Shown: one piece after another, positions 47,369 through 55,738 of the stretch
How the letters are laid out: each line of letters opens with the position of its first letter
How positions within the stretch are numbered: the first letter of the stretch is position 1
NCBI RefSeq assembly: GCF_900111455.1
Contig: NZ_FOIE01000007.1
Coordinates: forward strand, 246,959 to 310,958
Reading direction: 5' to 3'
Source of the DNA: Geodermatophilus poikilotrophus
Lineage (GTDB): Bacteria; Actinomycetota; Actinomycetes; Mycobacteriales; Geodermatophilaceae
DNA length: 64,000 bases
The notes under the pieces: generated by a model
The model's input: the letters and a program-made list of their open reading frames with translations, nothing else
What the model was told of the DNA's origin: nothing
Database searches by the model: none
Made by a program: the position numbers and the translations under genes

Positions 47369-48136
47369 TCAGGCGCCGATCCGGGCGACGGCCGAGACGC
47401 CGAAGCGCGCGGCCACCATGTCCTTGATGCCCGCCGGGAAACCGACCATCGAGGCGCGGTGCGGCGCGGCCAGCTCGACCTGCGCCTTGCCGTCCCCGGC
47501 GAAGGCGGCGGTGCAGCGCTCGGGCTCGGCGTTGGCCAGCACGAGGATCGCGCCGGTGGCGCCGACCGCGCCGCCCATGGTCAGCACGGTCGTCGCACCC
47601 ACGTAGATGTCGCGGTCGAAGACCTCGAGCTCGTCGAGGAGCCGGCCGGCATCGCCGGAGGAGTCCTTGAGCCCGGTCACGGGCAGCTCCGGGAGCACCT
47701 CGACCGGGATGCCGGGGGAGGCGGCGAAGGGGAAGTGGTAGGCCAGCAGCGGCCGGTCGGCGGCGGCCTGCGCGACCCGCTCGTAGTAGGGCCGCGGGTC
47801 GGCCACCGCGGGCGGCGACAGCACCAGGGCGGCGTCGGCGCCGGCGTCGAAGGCCCGCGTGGTGAGGTCGGCGGCCTGGGCGCCCGTGGGTGCGCCGGTC
47901 CCGGCGAGCACCGGCACGTCCGCCGGCACGGCCCCCCGGACGGCGCTGATCAGCGCGCTGCGCTCGTCGGCGGACAGCGACATCGCCTCCCCGGTGGTGC
48001 CGGCGACCAGGACCGAGCGCATGCCCAGGTCCGTCAGCCGGACGGCGAGATCGGCGGTGGCGGTGGTGTCGAGGCGGCCGTCGTCGTCGAAGAGCGTGAC
48101 GAGGGCGACGCCGACACCGGTGAACAGCGGGGGCAT
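47369..48136 (-). CDS. DapA/NAL-family aldolase or dehydratase, short form
   Basis: 255 residues (usual 290-310). Strand 1 GVGVALVTLFDDDG, VAGTTGEAMSLSADE (the GTTGE motif), VLAGTGAP and LKDSSGDAGRL with the Schiff-base Lys are seen; LAYHFPF carries the Tyr of the proton relay in place of the usual YNxP. The C-terminal helices are shortened. Family members make or break 2-oxo acids such as KDG or 4-hydroxy-2-oxoglutarate through a Lys imine with pyruvate. In this operon a pyruvate-releasing aldolase is the likely role. The substrate is unassigned. Confidence 0.85.
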   Translation of the reverse strand: MPPLFTGVGVALVTLFDDDGRLDTTATADLAVRLTDLGMRSVLVAGTTGEAMSLSADERSALISAVRGAVPADVPVLAGTGAPTGAQAADLTTRAFDAGADAALVLSPPAVADPRPYYERVAQAAADRPLLAYHFPFAASPGIPVEVLPELPVTGLKDSSGDAGRLLDELEVFDRDIYVGATTVLTMGGAVGATGAILVLANAEPERCTAAFAGDGKAQVELAAPHRASMVGFPAGIKDMVAARFGVSAVARIGA

Positions 48137-48168
48137 GGGGTTCCTCTCGGGAGTGGGGGAGGACCGGT

Positions 48169-49074
48169 TCAGCCGGCGACCGTGGCGGGGGCGGCGGCCA
48201 GCTCCGGGGCCAGTTCGGACAGCAGCCGCAGGACCAGTTCCGCGCGCCGCACGCGCTCGCGGCCCAGGTTCTGGGCCATCGCGCCGATGTGCGCCCCCAC
48301 CGGGTAGATGTTGGGGGCGTTGCGCAGGCCGAGCTTGAGGTACACCGGGGCCGCCACGCGCACGACCTCGGGGACGTCGTAGAACCGGACGGCGCCGCCC
48401 TGGTCGTCGGGCACCTCGACGTACATGTCGATGGGCACCGTCGTCGCCGCCCGGATCTCGGCGATCTGCGCGACGGTCAGGTCCGTGGAGATGTTGAGGC
48501 TGGTCGCCCCGACCTCCTCGTACAGGGCGGCGGTCGGGCCGTTGGACAGCGGCATGAGCACCGACGTCTTCAGCACGAGGTCCTCGGGCATCCGGCCGTC
48601 GCGCTTCATCCGGCCCAGCAGCGCGAGGACGCCGAGGTCACCGATCAGCAGGCTCCGGACGCCGAGCCGCACCGCGCGCTCGGCGTCGCAGAGGGAGGCG
48701 GCCACGGCGGCGTTCCCGCGGGCGGCGGCGCCGACGGCCGCCGACACCTTGGTCTGGCCGCCGATGTCCCAGGAGCTGCGCGGACCGAGGAACAGGTTGA
48801 CCTCGACGTCGTGCTCGGCGCCGAGGGCGACCATCCGCTCGATCTCGGCGTCGGTCAGCATCATGACGCCGCTGCCCTGGGAGACGCGGTGCACCGGCAC
48901 GCCCCGGCGGTCGGCCTCGTCGAGGACGGCCGCCATGACGTCCGGGCCCTCGCAGCTCGGGATCTCGATCCGGTAGCGCGAGCCGTCGGGGAACCGGCCG
49001 GCCGAGTCGGCGCCGTCGGTGAGCACCGGGTGGCCCAGGCCGGCACAGAGGCTGTGGATGTGCTGCAGGGTCAT
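48169..49074 (-). CDS. U32-peptidase-like TIM-barrel protein
   Basis: 301 residues, coupled to the MaoC gene by ATGA. It begins RYRIEIPSCEGPDVMAAVLDEADRRGVPVHRVSQGSG, then TDAEIERMVALGAEHDVEVNLFLGPR, GVRSLLIGDLGVLALLG, a VLKTSVLMPLSNG patch, TTVPIDMYVEVPDDQGG and APVYLKLGLRNAPNIYP. This looks like the TIM-barrel part of U32 proteins, yet lacks the cysteine-rich C-terminal region of true U32 enzymes. In a metabolic operon it more likely acts on a small molecule than on peptides. I do not know a characterised member. Confidence 0.6.
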   Translation of the reverse strand: MTLQHIHSLCAGLGHPVLTDGADSAGRFPDGSRYRIEIPSCEGPDVMAAVLDEADRRGVPVHRVSQGSGVMMLTDAEIERMVALGAEHDVEVNLFLGPRSSWDIGGQTKVSAAVGAAARGNAAVAASLCDAERAVRLGVRSLLIGDLGVLALLGRMKRDGRMPEDLVLKTSVLMPLSNGPTAALYEEVGATSLNISTDLTVAQIAEIRAATTVPIDMYVEVPDDQGGAVRFYDVPEVVRVAAPVYLKLGLRNAPNIYPVGAHIGAMAQNLGRERVRRAELVLRLLSELAPELAAAPATVAG

Positions 49075-49475
49075 GACCGGCCCTCCGTGAGTGCGACCTC
49101 GGCCGTTCCGATGGTCGTCCGCGTCCCGTCCGCGCCCGCCGTCCAGACCTCGAGGACGACGCGGTCGCCGTCCCGGCCGGTGACCCGGGCTCCGCAGCTG
49201 ACCGGCTCGTCGCGGAAGTCCATGCCGCGGTAGCTCACGTCCAGGACGGTGATCCGGCCCCGGCCGGCGAACCACTCCTCGACCAGCCGGCCGAGCCAGG
49301 CGGTCTTGAGCAGCCCGTGCACCGCGAGCTCGCGGTGGCCGCGCTCCCGGGCGAAGGGGATGTCGTAGTGCATCTCGTAGAAGTCACCACTGGCGCCGGC
49401 GTACTGCACGAGGGTCCGCAGCGAGGCGGTCTCGGTCCGGACGAGCTCGTCGGGCTGCTGGTCGGGAGCGCTCAT
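49071..49475 (-). CDS. MaoC-like dehydratase (hotdog, C-terminal half type)
   Basis: 134 residues, single hotdog with YAGASGDFYEMHYDIPFARERGH, which carries the D/H hydratase-2 motif, and ELAVHGLLKTAWLGRLVEEWFAG. It pairs with the next protein, which resembles the N-terminal half, so a heterodimeric enoyl-CoA hydratase/dehydratase is likely. Stop and start overlap on both sides. Confidence 0.82.
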   Translation of the reverse strand: MSAPDQQPDELVRTETASLRTLVQYAGASGDFYEMHYDIPFARERGHRELAVHGLLKTAWLGRLVEEWFAGRGRITVLDVSYRGMDFRDEPVSCGARVTGRDGDRVVLEVWTAGADGTRTTIGTAEVALTEGRS

Positions 49476-49897
49476 CGCCGCACCCGCGTCCCGACGTGGC
49501 GGACCGCCAGCGTCCCGTCCGGCAGCCGGAACTCCGTGACGAAGGTGAGCAGGGCGAGGGTGCCCGACCGCCCGCTCTTCTCCTCCACCCCGGTGAAGGT
49601 CAGCTGCGAGGTCACCTCGTCGCCCAGCCGCAGCGGGCGGTGCACCTCGAACCGGTCGCCGCCGTTGATCCAGCCCAGGCCGTAGGCCAGCGCCTCCGGC
49701 ATGGTCGGGGGCTCGGTCAGGAAGCAGGCGGTGAGCGTGACCGGCACCTCGGTGCCGTCCTCGTCCGCGCCGATGGCCCGCCGGTAGTCCCGGAGGTGGC
49801 GCCGTTCGACGACGTCGACGCGCTCCGGTCCGGTCCAGCCGACCGCCGCCTGCAGCGCCTCCAGCGGGGTGGTCCCCCCGTCAGGCGTGTCCGTCAC
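49472..49897 (-). CDS. FAS1-like MaoC N-terminal-domain dehydratase
   Basis: 141 residues from GTG 49897. WTGPERVDVVERRHLRDYRRAIG, PPTMPEALAYGLGWINGGDRFEVHRPLRLGDEVTSQ and a terminal LPDGTLAVRHVGTRVRR match the FAS1-like N-terminal half found in bipartite MaoC hydratases (for example mesaconyl-CoA-type). It lacks the catalytic Asp/His of the partner, consistent with a supporting subunit. Its start lies inside the gntR 3' end by 17 bp. Confidence 0.8.
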   Translation of the reverse strand: MTDTPDGGTTPLEALQAAVGWTGPERVDVVERRHLRDYRRAIGADEDGTEVPVTLTACFLTEPPTMPEALAYGLGWINGGDRFEVHRPLRLGDEVTSQLTFTGVEEKSGRSGTLALLTFVTEFRLPDGTLAVRHVGTRVRR

Positions 49898-50651
49898 GCC
49901 GCACCGCCTCCTCTTCCTCACGGATCCGGGCGAACCACGCACGGGACTCGGGCGAGTGCCCTTCGGCGTCGTCCTCGATGCTCAGCAGGAACGTCCGCTG
50001 GCCGTGGTGGGCCAGCGTGTGCGCCATGCCCTCGACGTCGCCGGCCTCGACGAGGTCCATGAGCGGCCGGTGGCGGGCGGCGTCCTGGCGGGCGGTCTCG
50101 ATCCCGGCACGGGCCCGGCGGTTCATGGCCATGCACATGCGCAGCTGCAGCGACAGCGACCGGTAGACGTCCTCGAGCCGCCGGTGCCCGGCCAGTCCGA
50201 CGATCGCCAGGTGGAAGGCGAAGCTGCTCGCCACCACCCGCGGTGCGCCCTCCTCCGCGGCAGCGGCCTCGAGGTCGGCGAACGCCTGCCGCAGGCGGTC
50301 CAGCCGCTCCTGCGACCGGACGGGGACCCCCAGCCGGACGGCGATCTGCTCGATCTCCTCGCGCAGCGACACGATCTCGTAGATGTCGTGCGGCGTGACC
50401 GGTGCGACGACGGCGCCCTTGCGGGGCGTCTGCACGATGAGCCCCTCCTGCTCGAGCACCCGCATCGCCTCGCGCAGCGGAGGGCGGCTCACGCCCAGCT
50501 CCTCGGTCAGCCGGTTCTCGACCACCCGGTCCCCGGGCCTCAGGTGGCCGCTGAGGACCATCTCGCGGAGCGCCTCGGCGGCCAGGGCCGACATGCTCGG
50601 GGGTGCCGCGATGCGGCGCGCGGAGGACACGGGGTCCGGCACTGCCGTCAC
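49881..50651 (-). CDS. GntR-family regulator (FCD subfamily)
   Basis: 256 residues from GTG 50651, with GGAAGGGAGG upstream. The HTH is GHLRPGDRVVENRLTEELGVSRPPLREAMRVLEQEGLIVQTPRKGAVV; the FCD ligand domain follows with a metal-site pattern (EEIEQIAVRLG, SSFAFHLAIVGLAGHRRL, RHRPLMDLVEAGD, HTLAHHGQRTF). Ligands of this class are usually carboxylic acids. First gene of the minus arm, so it probably controls both arms of the locus. Confidence 0.92.
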   Translation of the reverse strand: MTAVPDPVSSARRIAAPPSMSALAAEALREMVLSGHLRPGDRVVENRLTEELGVSRPPLREAMRVLEQEGLIVQTPRKGAVVAPVTPHDIYEIVSLREEIEQIAVRLGVPVRSQERLDRLRQAFADLEAAAAEEGAPRVVASSFAFHLAIVGLAGHRRLEDVYRSLSLQLRMCMAMNRRARAGIETARQDAARHRPLMDLVEAGDVEGMAHTLAHHGQRTFLLSIEDDAEGHSPESRAWFARIREEEEAVRRDGHA

Positions 50652-50762
50652 GGTGTTCCTCCCTTCCTGGTCCCGGAGTGGTGCCGCTGCGCTGCGGTTC
50701 CTCGGTGTCGACGTGCCTTCGTAACGGTTGTGCCTGTGAGGCTTGTCATATCCGTCTGCCTT

Positions 50763-50772
50763 TTGTAGACAG
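50763..50772. promoter_or_regulatory. Candidate GntR/FCD operator in the divergent gap
   Basis: TTGTAGACAG resembles the FCD half-palindrome TTGTnnACAA at nine of ten positions. It sits in an AT-rich island (50740-50775) within the 184-bp gap between gntR and the CoA-transferase gene. A weak promoter match (TTGTCA at 50743) precedes it. Position makes it the best site for shared control of both arms. Confidence 0.5.
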
Positions 50773-50835
50773 TAGTCCATCCGCTGTGAGGTGCACCACC
50801 TCCGGCACCGCGAAATCTCGGAACGGAGGCTGCTG

Positions 50836-52101
50836 ATGGCGGTCGAACCGACAGGCCCGCTGGGCGGCGTCACGGTGCTCGAGGTGGGCGCCTTCATGGC
50901 CGCCCCCTTCGCCACGATGCAGCTCGCCGACCTCGGTGCCCGGGTCCTCAAGGTCGAGAACCCGACCGGCGGCGACCCGGTCCGGGCGACCGGCCCCTTC
51001 CTGGACGGCGAGAGCTCGCCGTTCGTGCGGCTCAACCGGAACAAGGAGTCGGTGGCCCTCGACCTGAAGTCCCCCGAGGGCAAGGAGGCGTTCCTGCGGC
51101 TGGCCGCGCGCGCCGACGTGCTGGTGGAGAACCTGCGGCCCGGCGCGATGCGCGGGCTCGGCTTCGGCTACGAGGCGATCCGCGAGGTCAACCCCCGGAT
51201 CGTCTACGCCTCGGCGTCCGGCTGGGGCCAGGACGGCCCGCTGGCCATGCTGCCGGGCCTCGACATCATGGCCCAGGCGCGCGGCGGGCTGATGAGCATC
51301 ACCGGCACGCCGGACGGCGACCCGGTCAAGATCGGCGTCCCGATCTGCGACCTGGTCTGCGCCCTGTACGTCGCGCTCGGGGTGACCGCCGCCCTCAAGG
51401 AGCGCGACCGCTCCGGCGAGGGCCAGTACCTGGACGTGTCCCTGCTGGAGAGCGGCGTCTCGTTCGCCATCTGGGAGGCCGGCAAGTACTTCGCGACCGG
51501 TGAGGTGGGTCGCCCGCTGGGGTCGGCGCACCAGAGCACGGCGCCCTACCAGGCGGTGCGGACCGCCGACGGCCACGTCACGGTCGGCGCCGTCACCCCG
51601 AAGACGTGGAAGGGGCTGTGCACGGCCCTGGGGCTCGAGGAGCTGCTCGACGACGAGCGCTACCAGGAGGCCTCCGCGCGGCACGGCCACCGGGACACCC
51701 TCATCCCGGCGATCGAGGCGGTCACCACCACCCGGACCACCGCCGAGGTGGTGTCCGCGCTCGACGAGGCGGGCGTGCCGTGCGCCCCGATCGCCGACTA
51801 CGGCCAGGTCTTCACCGACGACCACCTGGACCAGCGGGGCTACTTCTGGGACGCCCCCCACCCGACCCTCGGCCCGGTCCGCCAGCTCGGATCGCCGATG
51901 CGCCTGTCGCGCACCCCCGCCCGTCAGGACGGCGCCGGTCCCCAGCTGGGGACCGGGACCCGCGCGGCCCTGGAGTGGGCGGGGATCCCGCCCACCGAGA
52001 TCGACGCGCTCATCGAGTCCGGGGTCGCCGCCGACCCGGCCCACACCGTGGCGGCCACCCCCGACGTCACCCCGCTCCCCGCCGACGACCGACCCCTCTG
52101 A
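50836..52101 (+). CDS. Class III CoA transferase (CaiB/BaiF family)
   Basis: 421 residues from ATG 50836 (CGGAGG upstream). The family start is GGVTVLEVGAFMAAPFATMQLADLGARVLKVENPTGGDPVR, with LNRNKESVALDLKSPEGKEA, VLVENLRPGAMRGLGFGYEAI and the Asp-bearing GLDIMAQARGGLMSITGTPDG. It moves CoA between acids, so it would activate the imported substrate. First gene of the plus arm. Confidence 0.93.
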   Translation: MAVEPTGPLGGVTVLEVGAFMAAPFATMQLADLGARVLKVENPTGGDPVRATGPFLDGESSPFVRLNRNKESVALDLKSPEGKEAFLRLAARADVLVENLRPGAMRGLGFGYEAIREVNPRIVYASASGWGQDGPLAMLPGLDIMAQARGGLMSITGTPDGDPVKIGVPICDLVCALYVALGVTAALKERDRSGEGQYLDVSLLESGVSFAIWEAGKYFATGEVGRPLGSAHQSTAPYQAVRTADGHVTVGAVTPKTWKGLCTALGLEELLDDERYQEASARHGHRDTLIPAIEAVTTTRTTAEVVSALDEAGVPCAPIADYGQVFTDDHLDQRGYFWDAPHPTLGPVRQLGSPMRLSRTPARQDGAGPQLGTGTRAALEWAGIPPTEIDALIESGVAADPAHTVAATPDVTPLPADDRPL

Positions 52102-52112
52102 GGAGCCCTCCC

Positions 52113-52508
52113 ATGACCAGCACACTCGCACCCGGTGTCCAGGGCGTCCTGGAGCGCACCGTCGAGGTCGAGCACTGCACCCGCCGCGGTGGGTACGACA
52201 TCTTCTCGACGCCCAACCTGGTCCTCCTGCTGGAGGAGGCCGCGATCGAGGGCCTGGCCCCGCACCTGCGGGACGACCAGGCCAGCGTGGGCAGCAAGGT
52301 CGACGTCGCGCACATCGCCCCGACGCTGCGGGGCCAGACCGTGCGGGCGACCGCCACCGTGACCGAGGTCGACCGTCGCCGCGTCCTGTTCGACATCCGC
52401 GTCGAGGACGACGCGGAACTGATCGGCCACGGCACGCACGAACGGTTCGTCGTCGACCTGCCCTCGTTCGAGGGCCGGCTCGCCGCCAAGGCCGAGCAGC
52501 TCCGGTGA
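52113..52508 (+). CDS. FlK-like hotdog thioesterase
   Basis: 131 residues, starting 11 bp after the CoA transferase with AGGAGCCC upstream. FSTPNLVLLLEEAAIEGLAPHL, ASVGSKVDVAHIAPTLRG and a later beta-rich stretch match the fluoroacetyl-CoA thioesterase family, with the Thr, Glu and His seen in STP, LLEEA and VAHIAPT. It may release or proofread a CoA intermediate. Confidence 0.8.
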   Translation: MTSTLAPGVQGVLERTVEVEHCTRRGGYDIFSTPNLVLLLEEAAIEGLAPHLRDDQASVGSKVDVAHIAPTLRGQTVRATATVTEVDRRRVLFDIRVEDDAELIGHGTHERFVVDLPSFEGRLAAKAEQLR

Positions 52509-52549
52509 TCCCGCGCCACCCGATCCGCCCCAACCGACGAGGAGTTCCT

Positions 52550-53536
52550 GTGAAGCGCACGCGTTCGGCCGTCCTGGCCACGACCTCGGTCCTGGCCCTG
52601 TCCCTCGCCGCCTGCGGCGGTGGCGAGTCCGCCGGTGGCTCGTCGGCCGGCGGCGGTGGGTTCACGCCGCGCGGCGACGTCACGATGATCGTGCCGTTCG
52701 GCGCCGGAGGCGGCAGCGACCTCGCGGGCCGCGCGACCGCCACCATGATCGAGGCCGCGAACGGGGACGTGAACGTCAACGTGGAGAACCGCGAGGGTGG
52801 CTCCGGTGCCGTCGGCTACTCGAACTTCCTCGGTCAGGCCGGCGACGCGGAGACCCTGCTCGCCACCGAGACGGCGCTGCTGGCCCTGCCGATCAGCGGT
52901 GACGTCGAGTTCGACTACACCGACTTCACGCCGATCATGAAGCTGGGCGACGACTACACCCTCATGATCGTCAGTGCCGACAGCCCCTACCAGACCTGCC
53001 CCGACGTCGTCGAGGCGGCCAAGGCCGAGCGGATCACCGCCGGCATCAGCGGCATCACCGGGCTGGACAACATCGTCTTCACGCTCACCGAGCAGCAGAC
53101 CGGCGTCGAGTTCGACCGGGTGCCCTTCGAGTCCGGCGGCGAGCTGACCGCCGCCCTGCTCGGCGGCCAGATCGACATCGCCTCGCTCAACCCGGGCGAG
53201 ATCATCGGTCAGCTGGAGGCCGGCGAGGTCAAGGCGCTGTGCGCCTTCTCCGAGGAGCGCTACGCCGACTACGCGGAGCTGGCCGACATCCAGACGGCCA
53301 AGGAGCAGGGCATCGACGTCGCCTTCGCCCAGTTCCGCGGCGTGCTCGCGCCCGGCGGCATCGACGAGGCAGCCCGCCAGTTCTGGATCGAGACCATGCA
53401 GGCCGCCGTCGAGACCGACGAGTACCAGAAGTACATCGAGGAGAACTACCTGCAGGCCAACACCGCTGCCGGAGACGAGTTCGTCGAGTACCTCGAGGGC
53501 AACAACCAGCTGCTGAAGCAGGTCCTGGGCGGATGA
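52550..53536 (+). CDS. tctC: TctC-type solute-binding lipoprotein (TTT transporter)
   Basis: 328 residues from GTG 52550 (GAGGAGTT upstream). Lipoprotein signal with LSLAACGGG at 20-27. Core of the Bug/TctC family: VTMIVPFGAGGGSDLAGRATA, NREGGSGAVGY and late EYQKYIEENYL. It captures a carboxylate for the TctAB membrane pair. Confidence 0.93.
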   Translation: MKRTRSAVLATTSVLALSLAACGGGESAGGSSAGGGGFTPRGDVTMIVPFGAGGGSDLAGRATATMIEAANGDVNVNVENREGGSGAVGYSNFLGQAGDAETLLATETALLALPISGDVEFDYTDFTPIMKLGDDYTLMIVSADSPYQTCPDVVEAAKAERITAGISGITGLDNIVFTLTEQQTGVEFDRVPFESGGELTAALLGGQIDIASLNPGEIIGQLEAGEVKALCAFSEERYADYAELADIQTAKEQGIDVAFAQFRGVLAPGGIDEAARQFWIETMQAAVETDEYQKYIEENYLQANTAAGDEFVEYLEGNNQLLKQVLGG

Positions 53537-54198
53537 CCGCGCCAGCGGCCCGGCGGGGCATCGCGGTCGAGCAGGCCGTCGTGTACGGCCTGCTCACCGC
53601 CCTCGGCCTCGGCGCACTCGTCATGGCGCTCGACTACGGGCTCTTCCTCGAGGAGTCCCGCGTCGGGCCCGGCCTCGTGCCCGCTGTGGTCGGCGGCCTG
53701 ACCGCGCTCATCGCCGGCTGGGAGCTCATCGCGACCCTGCGCGGCCACCGGACCCCGCACGACCAGGGGCTGGCCGAGGTCGTCGCCGCCGCTGCCGTGG
53801 ACGCCCCCCGGGGCGGCGCCTCGTCGCAGAGCGCCGCCCCGGGGGGTCCCCCCTCCGGCAGCTCGGGGTCCATGTCCCCGGACGGCGGCCCGGTCCAGAT
53901 CCTCGGCTCCGGCCCGGGTCCGGACGACGTGGACATCTTCGGGCGCACGCCCGAGGACCGGAGCCGCCAGCTGTGGACGGTCAGCGCCGCGCTCGTCGTG
54001 GCGGCCCTGCTCGTCCCGCTGCTCGGGCTCCTCGGCTCGCTCTTCGTCCTGTCGGTGTTCGTCTCCGCGGTGGTGGAGCGGCGCGGCTGGGTGCCCTCCC
54101 TCGTCGTGTCGTTCCTGGCGGTCGCCGCCGTCTACGGCGTCTTCGTCGGGTTCCTGGGCGTGCCGCTGCCCACCGGGCTGATCGGCATCGGGGGCTGA
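53533..54198 (+). CDS. tctB: TctB-family small transporter subunit with unusual linker
   Basis: 221 residues, coupled to tctC by ATGA. Four hydrophobic segments at about 12-32, 42-62, 152-172 and 180-215. Between the second and third a low-complexity Gly/Ser/Pro/Ala stretch of about 35 residues (GGASSQSAAPGGPPSGSSG) followed by acidic GPGPDDVDIFGR lengthens the protein beyond the usual 140-180. Confidence 0.85.
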   Translation: MTAPAARRGIAVEQAVVYGLLTALGLGALVMALDYGLFLEESRVGPGLVPAVVGGLTALIAGWELIATLRGHRTPHDQGLAEVVAAAAVDAPRGGASSQSAAPGGPPSGSSGSMSPDGGPVQILGSGPGPDDVDIFGRTPEDRSRQLWTVSAALVVAALLVPLLGLLGSLFVLSVFVSAVVERRGWVPSLVVSFLAVAAVYGVFVGFLGVPLPTGLIGIGG

Positions 54199-54199
54199 C

Positions 54200-55738
54200 G
54201 TGCTCGACAACCTCGTCCTCGGCTTCTCGACCGCGCTGAGCTTCGAGAACCTGCTCTGGTGCTTCGTCGGCGTGCTGGTCGGCACCGTCATCGGCGTCCT
54301 GCCGGGTCTCGGGTCGACCACCGGCGTCGCGGTGCTGCTGCCGCTGACGCTCTCCCTCGAGCCGGTGACCGGCCTGATCATGCTGGCGGGCATCTACTAC
54401 GGCTCCCAGTACGGCGGGACCATCACCTCGGTCCTCATCTCCACGCCGGGCGAGGCGTCGAGCGTGGTCACCACGCTCGACGGCTACCAGATGGCACGGC
54501 AGGGGCGGGCGGGGGCGGCCCTGTCCATCGCGGCGATCGGGTCCTTCGTCGCGGCGATCATCTCGCTCGCCCTGCTCGTGGCGCTGGCGCCGCCCTTCGC
54601 GGAGTTCGCGCTGGACTTCGGTCCGCCGGAGATGCTGGCCGTGATGGTCCTCGGCCTCGCCACGATCGTCAGCTTCGCCGGCGACAACCGGAGGCTGGGG
54701 CTGCTCATGGCGCTGGTCGGGCTGCTGATCGCGACCGTCGGCGTCGACCCCGGCAGCGGCACGTCCCGGTTCACCTTCGGGTCCATCTACCTGCTCAGCG
54801 GCATCCCGTTCGTCGAGGTCATGATCGGCCTGTTCGCGGTGGGCGAGGTGCTGTACCAGATCCGGCAGGGCGCTGCGGCGCCGATCCGTGCCGGCTTCCG
54901 GGAGCTGATGATCAGCCGTGCGGACCTCCGCCGCTCCGGGGGCCCGATCCTGCGCGGCAGCTTCCTCGGCTTCGTCTTCGGCATCCTGCCCGGGGCCGGC
55001 TCGACGCTGGCCTCGTTCATGGCCTACGGCATCGAGAAGCGGGTCTCCAAGCGGGGCAAGGAGTTCGGCACGGGCGCGATCGAGGGCGTGGCCGCTCCGG
55101 AGGCGGCCAACAACGCGGCGGCCAACGCCAACTTCGTGCCGACCCTGACCCTCGGCATCCCGGGCGGTGCCACCACGGCCGTCCTCCTGGGGGCGTTCAT
55201 GATCTACGGCATCCAGCCGGGTCCGCTGCTGTTCGACGAGCAGCCCGACCTCGTCTGGGGCCTGCTGGCGTCCTTCTTCATCGGCAACGTGATCCTGCTG
55301 TTCCTCAACCTGCCGCTGGCCCCGGTGTTCGCCCAGCTGCTGCGCGTGCCCTACGGCTACATGTACCCGCTGATCCTGCTGACCAGCCTGGTCGGCGCGT
55401 ACTCCATCACCAACGGCATGTACAGCGTCTGGGTGGTGCTGGTCTTCGGCGTCATCGGCTACTTCATGAAGCGGCTGGACCTGCCCATGGCTCCGCTGGT
55501 CCTCGGCCTCGTGCTCGGCCCGTTGTTCGAGAAGGCGCTGGTCCAGACCTCGGCGATCGGCGACGGCAACCTGCTCGTCGTCTTCACCCGCCCGCTCGCG
55601 CTGGTGGTCCTGGCGATCGCCGTCCTCCAGCTCGCGGCGCCGAGCATCATGGCCCGGCTGCTGCGGCGCCGTGCCACCACCCGTTCCCGGCGGTCCGACC
55701 CCGCCGACAGCACCCCGGAGGGTTCCACCCGTGGATGA
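54200..55738 (+). CDS. tctA: TctA large transporter subunit
   Basis: 512 residues from GTG 54200, 10-12 membrane segments. Family motifs GVLPGLGSTTGVAVLLPLTLSLEP, GIYYGSQYGGTITSVLISTPGEASS, and FVTTLTLGIPG-type PTLTLGIPGGATTAVLLGA are complete. It drives Na+/H+-coupled uptake with TctB and TctC. Its end overlaps the next start by 8 bp. Confidence 0.96.
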   Translation: MLDNLVLGFSTALSFENLLWCFVGVLVGTVIGVLPGLGSTTGVAVLLPLTLSLEPVTGLIMLAGIYYGSQYGGTITSVLISTPGEASSVVTTLDGYQMARQGRAGAALSIAAIGSFVAAIISLALLVALAPPFAEFALDFGPPEMLAVMVLGLATIVSFAGDNRRLGLLMALVGLLIATVGVDPGSGTSRFTFGSIYLLSGIPFVEVMIGLFAVGEVLYQIRQGAAAPIRAGFRELMISRADLRRSGGPILRGSFLGFVFGILPGAGSTLASFMAYGIEKRVSKRGKEFGTGAIEGVAAPEAANNAAANANFVPTLTLGIPGGATTAVLLGAFMIYGIQPGPLLFDEQPDLVWGLLASFFIGNVILLFLNLPLAPVFAQLLRVPYGYMYPLILLTSLVGAYSITNGMYSVWVVLVFGVIGYFMKRLDLPMAPLVLGLVLGPLFEKALVQTSAIGDGNLLVVFTRPLALVVLAIAVLQLAAPSIMARLLRRRATTRSRRSDPADSTPEGSTRG

